Origin: Blastococcus sp. TF02A-30
Lineage (GTDB): Bacteria > Actinomycetota > Actinomycetes > Mycobacteriales > Geodermatophilaceae
Direction of reading: 5' to 3'
Length of the DNA stretch: 64,000 nucleotides
Assembly: GCF_003319185.1 (NCBI RefSeq)
Contig: NZ_QOHJ01000003.1
Span: 1-64,000 of the forward strand
This document shows, one piece after another, positions 17,333-25,031 of the stretch. The notes beneath the pieces are model-generated. The model made no database searches and had not been told where the DNA came from. It saw nothing but the letters and a program-made list of their open reading frames with translations. Positions within the stretch are counted from its first letter, which is position 1. Every line of letters begins with the position of its first letter. The position numbers and the translations under genes are program-made.

Positions 17333-18418
17333 GTGAGCAGCGCACCGGTCCCCCGCGACGTCGACGTCGTCGTCATCGGTGCCGGCCAGGCCGGGCTCTC
17401 CACCGCCTACGGCCTGCTGCGCCAGGGCTTCGAGCGCGGCTCCGGCTTCGTCGTCCTCGACGCCGACGCCGGTCCGGGCGGCGCGTGGCAGCACCGCTGG
17501 CCCTCGCTCACCCTCGGCACCACGCACCGGGTCCACGACCTCCCCGGCCTGCCGTTCACCCCGGACGACGAGACCGCGCCGGCCGTCGAGCAGGTGCCCG
17601 CCTACTACGCGCGGTACGAGCGGCACTTCGACCTACCGGTCGTGCGGCCGGTCCGCGTCTCCGCCGTCCGCCGGACCGACGACGACCGCTTCCGCGTCGA
17701 GTCCGACGCCGGCGCCTGGACGGCGCGTGCCATCGTCAGCGCCACAGGCACCTGGACCCGGCCCTTCGTCCCGCGCTACCCCGGCCAGGACACCTTCCGC
17801 GGCCGCCAGCTGCACCCGGTCGACTACCGCTCCGCCGAGGAGTTCCGCGGGCAGCACGTCGTGGTCGTGGGCGGCGGCGCCTCGGCCACCCAGCTGCTCG
17901 CCGAGATCTCCCGCGTCACCAGCACCACGTGGGTCACCCGCCGGCCGCCGGTGTTCCGCGAGGGCCCGTTCGACGAGGCCGTCGGCCGCGAGGTCGTCGC
18001 CCAGGTCGAGGCGGCCGTCCGCGAGGGCCGGCGGCCAGGCAGCGTCGTCGGGCTCACCGGGCTGCTGGTCACCACGCCCTACGTGCGCGAGGGGCTCGAG
18101 CGCGGCGTGCTGCAGCGGCTGCCCGTGTTCGACCGGATCACGCCGGACGGCGTCGCCTGGGACGACGGCCGGTTCGTCCGCGCCGACGTCATCCTCTGGG
18201 CCACCGGGTTCCGCGCCGCCACCAACCACCTCGCACCGCTGCGGCTGCGGGCACCCGGCGAGGGGTTCCGGCTCGACGGCACCGCCGTCGTCGGCGAACC
18301 GCGGGTGCACCTCGTCGGTTACGGCCCGTCGGCCAGCACGATCGGCGCCAACCGGGCCGGGCAGGCCGCCGCCCGTGAGCTGCGCCGGCTCCTCCGCCCG
18401 CAGGCCCGGGCCGCCTGA
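17333..18418 (+). CDS. FAD/NAD(P)-dependent monooxygenase-like flavoprotein
   Basis: 361 residues. N-terminal FAD-binding Rossmann fold VVVIGAGQAGLSTAYGL (~10-26), a GGAWQHRW segment typical of CzcO/flavin-monooxygenase proteins, and a second dinucleotide fold VVVVGGGASATQLLAEI (~178-194); ATGFRAATNHL near the C terminus is the family's ATG motif. The short length matches putative pyridine-nucleotide oxidoreductases rather than full Baeyer-Villiger enzymes. Substrate unknown. GTG start. Convergent with the LacI-type regulator, leaving only 1 nt between stops. Confidence 0.85.
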   Translation: MSSAPVPRDVDVVVIGAGQAGLSTAYGLLRQGFERGSGFVVLDADAGPGGAWQHRWPSLTLGTTHRVHDLPGLPFTPDDETAPAVEQVPAYYARYERHFDLPVVRPVRVSAVRRTDDDRFRVESDAGAWTARAIVSATGTWTRPFVPRYPGQDTFRGRQLHPVDYRSAEEFRGQHVVVVGGGASATQLLAEISRVTSTTWVTRRPPVFREGPFDEAVGREVVAQVEAAVREGRRPGSVVGLTGLLVTTPYVREGLERGVLQRLPVFDRITPDGVAWDDGRFVRADVILWATGFRAATNHLAPLRLRAPGEGFRLDGTAVVGEPRVHLVGYGPSASTIGANRAGQAAARELRRLLRPQARAA

Positions 18419-18419
18419 C

Positions 18420-19394
18420 TCAGGACGACGCGCGCACCACCAGCTCGGTGGGCAGCACCCGGGAGGCCGGTTCCTCCCCCGCGAGCAGCGCGGCCAGCAG
18501 CTCGGCCATCGCCCGGCCCAGCTCCTCGACCGGCTGGCGCACCGTCGTCAGCGGCGGGTCGGTGACCGCGGCCAGCGGTGAGTCGTCGAAGCCGACGACG
18601 GCGACGTCGCCCGGTACGGACCGCCCGGCCTCCCGCAGCGCCCGCAGCGCGCCGACGGCCATGGAGTCCCCCGCCGCGAACACGGCGTCGAGGTCCGGGC
18701 GCCGGTCGAGCAGCTCGCGCACCCCGCGGTAGCCGCTCCCCTCGGTGAAGTCGCCGGTCACCTCCAGCGCCTCGGCCCCCGCCAGCGCGTCGCGGTAACC
18801 CGCCAGCCGGTCCCGCCCGGCGCCCATGTCCGGCGGCCCGGTCACCGTGGCGATCCGCCGCCGGCCGGTCGCCAGCAGGTGCGCCACGGCCGCCCGCGCC
18901 CCGCCGGCGTTGTCGACGTCCACGTGCGGGACGTCGACGCCGTCCGGGCGCCCCCCGAGCACCACCGGGAGCCCGGTGCCCTGCAGCTGCCGGGGCAGCG
19001 GGTCGTCGGCGCGCACCGACAGCAGCAGCACGCCGTCGACGTGCTGGGGGGTCAGGTACCGCTCCAGCGGGCGGCCCTCCGACAGCGCGAGCACCAGCTG
19101 GCGGCCCGATGCCTGCACGGCCGAGGAGATGCCCCGGACGGCGCGGGCGAAGAACGGCTCCTCGAAGAGCCGCTCCTCCCCCTCGGCCACGACCAGGGCC
19201 ACCGTGCCGGTGCGCCGGGTGACCAGCGCGCGGGCGGCGAGGTTGGGCACGTAGCCCAGCTCGGCGATCGCCGCCTCGACCGCCCGGCGCGTCTGCTCGG
19301 AGACCTGCGGCGAGCCGTTGACCACCCGCGAGACCGTCCCCCGGCCGACCCCCGCGTGCGCGGCGACCTGCTCGAGGGTCGGCCGCGGGGTCAC
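18420..19394 (-). CDS. LacI-family regulator, CebR-like
   Basis: 324 residues. N-terminal LacI helix-turn-helix and hinge (TLEQVAAHAGVGRGTVSRVV, then SEQTRRAVEAAIAELGYVPN, hinge Leu region ARALVTRRT), then a periplasmic-binding-like sugar domain (~62-324). The GTG start overlaps the stop of the GH1 gene (GTGA), so both are in one operon. An exact TGGGAGCGCTCCC half of the actinobacterial cellobiose-repressor operator lies before that operon (20777-20790), so it is very likely an autoregulated cello-oligosaccharide repressor. The ligand is inferred from the operator and enzyme partner. Confidence 0.9.
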   Translation of the reverse strand: MTPRPTLEQVAAHAGVGRGTVSRVVNGSPQVSEQTRRAVEAAIAELGYVPNLAARALVTRRTGTVALVVAEGEERLFEEPFFARAVRGISSAVQASGRQLVLALSEGRPLERYLTPQHVDGVLLLSVRADDPLPRQLQGTGLPVVLGGRPDGVDVPHVDVDNAGGARAAVAHLLATGRRRIATVTGPPDMGAGRDRLAGYRDALAGAEALEVTGDFTEGSGYRGVRELLDRRPDLDAVFAAGDSMAVGALRALREAGRSVPGDVAVVGFDDSPLAAVTDPPLTTVRQPVEELGRAMAELLAALLAGEEPASRVLPTELVVRASS

Positions 19395-20758
19395 CGCTGC
19401 AGGTCCCGGTGCGACCGCACGAAGTCGGCGTACCAGCGGCCGCTGTCCTTCACCGTGCGCTCCTGGGTCGCGTAGTCGACGTGCACCATGCCGAACCGCT
19501 TGGCGTAGCCGTGGGCCCACTCGAAGTTGTCCAGCAGCGACCAGAGGAAGTAGCCCTTGAGCGGCACGCCCTGCTCGATCGCGTCGGCGCAGGCCGCCAC
19601 GTGCGAGGCGACGTACTCGGTGCGCTCGACGTCGTGCACCGCGCCGTCGACGACCTCGTCGTCGTAGGCCGAGCCGTTCTCGGTGACGTAGATCGGGATC
19701 TCGCGGTAGTCGTCCTTGATCCGGACGAGGATCTCGGTGAGCCCCGTCGGGTCGACCTCCCAGCCCATCGCCGTCGGGTCGCCGTGCGGCCCGGCGACGC
19801 CGCCCTGGGCCACCCCGGGCATCGCCGAGACGGTGGCCCGGTGCCGGCTGTAGTAGTTGACGCCGAGGACGTCGATCGGCGTCGCGATGGTCTCGGCGTC
19901 GCCCGGCCGCTCGAAGGCGAAGTCGGTGAGCGGGGCCAGGTCGGCGCGCACGTCCTCCGGGTAGGCGCCCTTCAGCACCGGGTCGAGGAAGAGCCGGTTC
20001 TGCAGCCCGTCGATCCGCCGCGCGACGTCGAGCACCGCCGGGTCGTCGTCGACCGGGGTGACCGGGTAGAGGTTCACGGTCAGGCCGGCCTGCTCGACGC
20101 CGTGGCCGCGCAGCGCCTGCACGGCCAGGCCGTGGCCCAGCAGCAGGTGGTGAACGGCGGCGATCGAGGCGGCCTGGTCGTGCCGGCCGGGGGCGTGCTC
20201 GCCGCTGGCGTAGCCGAGGAAGGCCGAGCACCACGGCTCGTTGAGCGTCGTCCAGAACCTGATCCGGTCGCTGAGCGCCCCGGCGGTGAGGTCGGCGTAC
20301 TCGGCGAACCGCTCGGCGGTCTCGCGCGCCGGCCAGCCACCGGCCTGCTCCAGCTCGTCGGGCAGGTCCCAGTGGTACAGCGTCACCCACGGCTCGATGC
20401 CGTTGGCCAGCAGCTCGTCGACCAGCTGCTTGTAGAAGTCCAGGCCCTGCTGGTTGACCGGCCCGCGACCACCGGGCTGGATCCGCGGCCAGGCGATGGA
20501 GAAGCGGTAGCTGCGCAGGCCGAGGTCGGCCATGAGCTTCACGTCGTCGCGGAACCGGTTGTAGTGGTCGGCGGCCACCTCGCCGGTGTCGCCGTCGCGG
20601 ATCTTCCCGGGGATCGCGCTGAAGGTGTCCCAGATGGACCGACCGCGGCCGCCGGCGGTGGTGGAACCCTCGATCTGGTAGGCGGCGGTGGCCGCACCGA
20701 AGAGGAAGTCGGCCGGGAACGCGGCCGGGTCGGGGCGCTGCGACATCGGGGGAGGCAC
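19391..20758 (-). CDS. GH1 beta-glucosidase
   Basis: 455 residues, the usual length of glycoside hydrolase family 1. The acid/base Glu is in TTLNEPWCSAFLGY (~residue 165) and the nucleophile Glu in PIYVTENGSAYDD (~355). The N-terminal FLFGAATAAYQIEG signature is at ~16 and the aglycone-site WSLLDNFEWAHGY segment at ~405. No signal peptide, so it acts in the cytoplasm on imported cellobiose or cello-oligosaccharides. First gene of the operon with the CebR-like regulator. No sugar ABC transporter lies beside it. ATG start; GGTGCCTC upstream is a poor Shine-Dalgarno. Confidence 0.94.
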   Translation of the reverse strand: MPPPMSQRPDPAAFPADFLFGAATAAYQIEGSTTAGGRGRSIWDTFSAIPGKIRDGDTGEVAADHYNRFRDDVKLMADLGLRSYRFSIAWPRIQPGGRGPVNQQGLDFYKQLVDELLANGIEPWVTLYHWDLPDELEQAGGWPARETAERFAEYADLTAGALSDRIRFWTTLNEPWCSAFLGYASGEHAPGRHDQAASIAAVHHLLLGHGLAVQALRGHGVEQAGLTVNLYPVTPVDDDPAVLDVARRIDGLQNRLFLDPVLKGAYPEDVRADLAPLTDFAFERPGDAETIATPIDVLGVNYYSRHRATVSAMPGVAQGGVAGPHGDPTAMGWEVDPTGLTEILVRIKDDYREIPIYVTENGSAYDDEVVDGAVHDVERTEYVASHVAACADAIEQGVPLKGYFLWSLLDNFEWAHGYAKRFGMVHVDYATQERTVKDSGRWYADFVRSHRDLQR

Positions 20759-20776
20759 CTTTCCGGGCTCCCGCCG

Positions 20777-20790
20777 TGGGAGCGCTCCCG
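20777..20790 (-). promoter_or_regulatory. CebR/CelR-type operator
   Basis: TGGGAGCGCTCCCG, with a perfect 12-bp palindrome GGGAGCGCTCCC. It matches the cellobiose-repressor operator TGGGAGCGCTCCCA known from Streptomyces and Thermobifida at 13 of 14 positions. It lies 19 bp upstream of the beta-glucosidase start. Confidence 0.88.
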
Positions 20791-20921
20791 GCGAGCCTCG
20801 CGGATGCCCGGCGACCGGTCAAGCGGGGGGCTACCCGGGTCCGGCGATCCGGGGCCGTTCAGGGTCGGATGGGGGCGCTCCCCGATGTACCCGGCGCCCG
20901 GGCACCGCGACTCTTCCAGGC

Positions 20922-20960
20922 ATGACTCCTCCGACCGTCCACCCCGGGGCGCAGCCGTGA
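20922..20960 (+). CDS. Possible 12-codon leader peptide before the ABC exporter
   Basis: ATG at 20922 opens a 12-codon frame (MTPPTVHPGAQP) ending TGA at 20958-20960, which overlaps the GTG start of the ABC ATPase as GTGA. Ribosomes finishing it would be placed on that start, which has no ribosome-binding site of its own. Two of the 12 codons are consecutive Pro. Evidence is only positional. Confidence 0.3.
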   Translation: MTPPTVHPGAQP

Positions 20961-21874
20961 TCGCCGCGACCGGGCTCTCCAAGAAGTACGGCGCCAAGGT
21001 CGCCGTCGACGGCATCTCCTTCACCGTGCAGCCCGGCCGGGTGACCGGCTTCCTCGGTCCCAACGGCGCCGGGAAGTCCACGACGATGCGCATGGTCCTC
21101 GGCCTGGACCGGCCGACCGCGGGCAGCGTGACCGTCAACGGCCGCCGCTACCAGCACTCCCCCGCGCCGCTGCGCGAGGTCGGCGCCCTGCTCGAGGCAC
21201 GTGCGCTGCACCCTGGTCGCTCGGCCCGCGACCACCTGCGCTGGCTGGCCGCCAGCAACGGCATCCCGCGCTCCCGCGTCGACGAGGTGCTGGCCCTCGT
21301 CGGGCTGGAGGACGTGGCCGGCACCCGCGTCGGCAAGTTCTCCCTCGGCATGGGCCAGCGCCTGGGCATCGCGGTCGCGCTGCTCGGCGACCCGCCCGTC
21401 GTCGTCCTCGACGAGCCGGTCAACGGCCTGGACCCCGAGGGCATCCGCTGGGTGCGCACGCTGGCGCGGCAGCTGGCCGCCGAGGGGCGCACGGTGTTCC
21501 TCTCCAGCCACCTCATGTCGGAGATGGCCCTCACCGCCGACCACCTGCTGGTCATCGGCCGTGGCCGGATCCTGGCCGACTGCTCGATGCCCGACTTCAT
21601 CGCCGAGCACGCGGCCTCCTACGTGCGGGTCCGCACGCCGCAGCGCGGTGAGGTGGCCGAGCTGCTGCGCACCGCCGGCGCCGAGGTCGGCACCGCGGAC
21701 GACGAGCTCCGCGTGCAGGGCATGGACGCCCCGGCCGTCGGCGAGCTGGTCGGCGGCCACGGCCTCCTCCTGCACGAGCTGACCCTGGTGCGCTCCTCGC
21801 TGGAGGACGCCTTCATGACCCTGACCGCCTCGAGCGTCGAGTACTCGGCCGACCCCGTGGGAGCCCTCCGATGA
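20957..21874 (+). CDS. ABC transporter ATP-binding protein
   Basis: 305-residue ATPase of the ABC-2 exporter class. Walker A GPNGAGKST (~residue 37), Q-loop region, signature FSLGMGQRLG (~134), Walker B VVVLDEPVNGLDPEG (~155) and H-loop SSHLMSEM (~190). The C-terminal ~80 residues form the extra domain common in drug/bacitracin-type exporters. It overlaps the permease gene by 4 bp (ATGA). Substrate unknown; lantibiotic, peptide or drug export are family possibilities. GTG start coupled to a short upstream frame. Confidence 0.92.
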   Translation: MIAATGLSKKYGAKVAVDGISFTVQPGRVTGFLGPNGAGKSTTMRMVLGLDRPTAGSVTVNGRRYQHSPAPLREVGALLEARALHPGRSARDHLRWLAASNGIPRSRVDEVLALVGLEDVAGTRVGKFSLGMGQRLGIAVALLGDPPVVVLDEPVNGLDPEGIRWVRTLARQLAAEGRTVFLSSHLMSEMALTADHLLVIGRGRILADCSMPDFIAEHAASYVRVRTPQRGEVAELLRTAGAEVGTADDELRVQGMDAPAVGELVGGHGLLLHELTLVRSSLEDAFMTLTASSVEYSADPVGALR

Positions 21875-22701
21875 CCGTCACCGCCGAGAGCACCACCGTC
21901 GTGCTCGACCCGCGGCGCAACGTCCCCGGCGCCCGGCAGGGCTTCGGGCACACGCTGCGCGCCGAGTGGATCAAGTTCTGGACGGTGCGCTCGACCCCGT
22001 GGTCGTTCGCCGCCCTCTTCGCCCTCGGCGCCGGGCTCACCGTCCTGGTGTGCGCGACCAGCGCCGAGTGGCTGGCCAGCAGCGAGGCCGACGAGTCGCC
22101 GGGCTCCTTCGTGACCTGGGGGATGATGTTCGCCCAGATCACCGCCATCGTGCTGGGCACGCTCGCCGTCACCAGCGAGTACGGGACCGGGATGATCCGG
22201 GCCACCCTCGCCGCCACCCCGCGCCGGGGCGCGGTGCTGGCCGCGAAGGCCGCCGTCCTGGCCGGGACCCTGTTCGTCGCCGGTGTCGTCACCGCCGTGG
22301 TCGGCTTCCTCGGCGGCAACTGGTTCCTCGACCGCGAGGGCATCGGCCTCGCCCTGACCGACGACGGCGTGCTGCGCTCGATGCTCGGCAGCGGGCTCTA
22401 CCTCGCCGGGCTGGGCCTGTTCGCCGCGGCGGTCGGCATCCTGGTGCGGCACACGGCGGCGGCGCTGTCAGTGGTGCTGGCGCTGGTCTTCGTGGTCGGC
22501 AACATGGCCTTCCTGCTGCCGGGCACCTGGGGCGAGTGGACGGCGAAGCTGCTGCCGGGCAACGCGGGCTCCGAGGTGACCACCCCGGTGTCGTTCAACC
22601 CCGAGCTGCTGGCCCCGTGGACCGGCTTCGCCGTGTTCAGCGCGGAGGTCCTGGCGCTCCTGGTGGTCGGCTGGCTGGCCTTCCAGCGGCGGGACGCCTG
22701 A
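21871..22701 (+). CDS. ABC-2 type exporter permease
   Basis: 276 residues with six hydrophobic segments at about 45-65, 85-105, 125-150, 165-185, 195-220 and 245-270, the layout of ABC-2 permeases. EYGTGMIRATLAATPRR, between TM2 and TM3, is the family's conserved cytosolic loop. Its ATG overlaps the ATPase stop, so the two form one transporter. A strong terminator follows. Confidence 0.9.
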   Translation: MTVTAESTTVVLDPRRNVPGARQGFGHTLRAEWIKFWTVRSTPWSFAALFALGAGLTVLVCATSAEWLASSEADESPGSFVTWGMMFAQITAIVLGTLAVTSEYGTGMIRATLAATPRRGAVLAAKAAVLAGTLFVAGVVTAVVGFLGGNWFLDREGIGLALTDDGVLRSMLGSGLYLAGLGLFAAAVGILVRHTAAALSVVLALVFVVGNMAFLLPGTWGEWTAKLLPGNAGSEVTTPVSFNPELLAPWTGFAVFSAEVLALLVVGWLAFQRRDA

Positions 22702-22728
22702 TCGCCGCCGGGCGCTTCGAGACGCTCA

Positions 22729-22758
22729 CCGGAGGCCGGCCCGCGCGCCGGCCTCCGG
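22729..22758 (+). terminator. Terminator of the ABC exporter operon
   Basis: Perfect 11-bp stem CCGGAGGCCGG / CCGGCCTCCGG with an 8-nt loop, 28 nt past the permease stop. Confidence 0.75.
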
Positions 22759-22844
22759 CACGTCGGCTCCTGTCATGGCCGGCACCGTAGCCCTGTCGGG
22801 CCCCACCGCCGAGTGCGTTTGCGCATGCCGGGCACAGTGGAGGG

Positions 22845-23189
22845 GTGACCTCCCCTGACGCCGCCGCCGAGGGCCGCCGCCGCGCGGACGAGTTCCTGAC
22901 CCTGCTCGCGCGCGAGGACGCCGCGGCCGACGCCCTCCTCGCCGACCTGGCGGACCTGCGCGACCTGGTCTTCCTCGGCGCCGGCCTGACCGCGATCGCC
23001 CGGGCCGAGGGGCGGGCGCTGCCCACCGCCCAGCGCGCCCAGGCCAGCACCCGCCAGATCAACCTGGCCCAGCTGCGCGACGCCAACCGCGGCGACCTCG
23101 ACGGCCTGCGCACCTGGCTGCGCCGGTCGGGCGAGGAGGTCCTGTTCATCCGGTCGCTGCACGCGCGGGCGCAGCAGCTCAGCGGCTGA
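22845..23189 (+). CDS. Hypothetical helical protein
   Basis: 114 residues, acidic N-terminal half (DEFLTLLAREDAAADALLADL) and basic C-terminal half, predicted almost wholly alpha-helical, no membrane segment, no Cys. I do not recognise the family. GTG start with GGAGG only 3-4 nt upstream. Its last 11 bp overlap the end of the convergent MFS gene. Codon usage is typical of the neighbours, which supports it as real. Confidence 0.65.
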   Translation: MTSPDAAAEGRRRADEFLTLLAREDAAADALLADLADLRDLVFLGAGLTAIARAEGRALPTAQRAQASTRQINLAQLRDANRGDLDGLRTWLRRSGEEVLFIRSLHARAQQLSG

Positions 23190-24348
23190 CCTGCCCGGCT
23201 GCCCGCGCCAGCGGGACCAGCAGGGCGAGCCCGGCGGCCACGAGCACGAAGGTGCCGCCCAGGCCGAGCCCGCCGGCCAGGACGCCGAGTGCCAGGGCAC
23301 CGACCGCGGTCCCCGCGTCGAACGCGGCGTTCCACGTCGCGCTGGCCGCCGTCTGCCCCTGCTCGCCGGCCCGCGCGAAGCTGGTCAGCAGGGTGAGGTT
23401 CTGGACGGCGCCGAACCCGGCACCGAACACCGCGGCGCCGATCAGCACCCAGACGTCGCCGGTCCCGAGACCCACCGCGACCAGCGCCAGGCCGACGGCG
23501 CCGACGGCGACTGCCAGCGGCAGCAGCAGAGCCGCCCCGAGCCGGTCGGCCAGCAGGCCGGCCCGCCAGCGGGACAGCGCCCCGGTGGCGCCCCAGAGCA
23601 GCAGCGCGATCGTGGCGAGCCGGCCGTCGGGCCGCTCGATGGGCAGGAAGGTGACCAGCCCGCCGCCGGCCATGGTGACCACGAAGAGCACCGCCGACGG
23701 GGCGAGCGCGGCCAGCGCGGCCGCCCGGTTGCTGCCGGAACCGCCGAGGTCCGGGGGCACGGTCACCGAACGCATGAGCAGCGGCACGAGCACCAGCCCG
23801 AGCAGCGGCGACGCCGAGAGCCAGGACAGCCACCCGACGTGCCCGGCCAGCACGAGCGCCACCCCGGCCGGGACGGCGACCATGTTCGGGATCGCGATGG
23901 CCAGGCCGTAGAGGCCGATCGACTCGCCGCGCCGGCCCGGCGGTGCCACCCACGCCGAGAGGGTCGCGCCCAGGACCGTGAGGATCGCGAACCCCGCGCC
24001 GCGGACGGCCGACAGCGCGGAGATCCACGCGACGCCGTCGTCGAGCAGGTACAGCGGCGAGGGCAGCCCCATCGCGACGAGCCCGGCGGCCAGCACCGGG
24101 CCGGTGCCGAAGCGGGCGGTCAGCGCCGGCACCACCGACTGCACCGCGATGGTGACGACCAGGAAGACGGCCGTCACGACGCCGGCGGTGCTCTCCGCCG
24201 CGCCGCCCTCGACGGCGTAGGTGGGCAGCGAGGCCAGCGTCAGGCAGTAGCTGGCGAAGCCGAGGAACGTGACGCCGATGAGCGCGCGCATCCCGGTCGA
24301 GCGCCACAGCGACGCCCCCGCCCCGACCCCCGGCACGGCGTCGAGCAT
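23179..24348 (-). CDS. MFS transporter
   Basis: 389 residues with about 12 hydrophobic segments, beginning ALIGVTFLGFASYCLTLASL and ending GGTFVLVAAGLALLVPLA. The layout is that of the YfcJ/arabinose-efflux type of major facilitator. The conserved motif-A-like loop between TM2 and TM3 (LTARFGTGP) is degenerate. Probably a small-molecule exporter; substrate unknown. ATG start with GAGGAGGAGGC directly upstream, an excellent ribosome-binding site. Confidence 0.86.
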   Translation of the reverse strand: MLDAVPGVGAGASLWRSTGMRALIGVTFLGFASYCLTLASLPTYAVEGGAAESTAGVVTAVFLVVTIAVQSVVPALTARFGTGPVLAAGLVAMGLPSPLYLLDDGVAWISALSAVRGAGFAILTVLGATLSAWVAPPGRRGESIGLYGLAIAIPNMVAVPAGVALVLAGHVGWLSWLSASPLLGLVLVPLLMRSVTVPPDLGGSGSNRAAALAALAPSAVLFVVTMAGGGLVTFLPIERPDGRLATIALLLWGATGALSRWRAGLLADRLGAALLLPLAVAVGAVGLALVAVGLGTGDVWVLIGAAVFGAGFGAVQNLTLLTSFARAGEQGQTAASATWNAAFDAGTAVGALALGVLAGGLGLGGTFVLVAAGLALLVPLARAAGQVSR

Positions 24349-24449
24349 GCCTCCTCCTCGTCGATCACCGTCATCCGGTCGGCCGGCACGCCGACGAGCG
24401 CCGCCGATCGACGATGATCGACTGCGGGGTGGGCGGGTAACGAGCCCGG

Positions 24450-25007
24450 GTGCCGCTGCTGACCGTGGGCCACGGGCCCGAGGACCGCGCCGCGCTCGGC
24501 GCCCGCCTGGCCGGCGCCGGGGTGCGGCTCGTCGTCGACGTCCGGCGGTTCCCCGGCAGCCGGAACAACCCCGACGTCCGCCGCGAGGCGCTCGAGGAGT
24601 GGCTGCCCGCGGCCGGGACCGGTTACCGGTGGGAGCCCCGGCTGGGTGGGCGGCGCAGCCTGCCGAAGGGCGAGCCGGTCGAGGACGGCTGGTGGACCGT
24701 CGCGCAGTTCGCCGCCTACGCCGCGCACACCAGGACGGCGGAGTTCGGCGCGGCGCTGGACGAGGTGCTCGCCGAGGAGGCCGGCGGGACGGTGGCGGTG
24801 ATGTGCAGCGAGAGCGTGTGGTGGCGCTGCCACCGGCGGCTGATCGCCGACGTCGCCGTCCTCGCCCGCGGCGTGCCGGTGCACCACCTCATGCCCGACG
24901 GCCGGCTGGCACCGCACCGCCCGTCCGAGGGCGCCGTCCTCACCGACGAGGGCTCGCACCTCCGCTGGCCCGCGAGATCTGCGCACTCGGGCCTCTCGGA
25001 CGCGTGA
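24450..25007 (+). CDS. DUF488 family protein
   Basis: 185 residues. Family signatures are TVGHGPEDR at the start, VDVRRFPGSRNNPD (~32-45) and MCSESVWWRCHRRLIADV (~112-128), where the Cys and His pair suggests a redox or nucleic-acid-related role that has not been established. The GTG start lacks a clear ribosome-binding site. The last ~12 codons run into a long inverted repeat (24972-25031), so the C terminus may have been rewritten by that element. Confidence 0.85.
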   Translation: MPLLTVGHGPEDRAALGARLAGAGVRLVVDVRRFPGSRNNPDVRREALEEWLPAAGTGYRWEPRLGGRRSLPKGEPVEDGWWTVAQFAAYAAHTRTAEFGAALDEVLAEEAGGTVAVMCSESVWWRCHRRLIADVAVLARGVPVHHLMPDGRLAPHRPSEGAVLTDEGSHLRWPARSAHSGLSDA

Positions 25008-25031
25008 GAGCCCCAGGTGTGCAGATCTCGC
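24972..25031. terminator. 60-nt inverted repeat between convergent genes
   Basis: Outer arms GCGAGATCTGCGCAC (24972-24986) and GTGTGCAGATCTCGC (25017-25031) pair at 14 of 15 positions. Inner arms GGGCCTCTC and GAGAGCCCC extend the stem. The left arm is coding for the end of the DUF488 protein. The right arm reaches the final base of the pruA stop. A bidirectional terminator or an inserted palindromic unit. Confidence 0.65.

Noticed and set aside
18952-19330. Several palindromic GC-rich hexamers and short hairpins inside coding regions, considered as regulatory sites
   Set aside because: Expected by chance at this base composition and not in intergenic positions.
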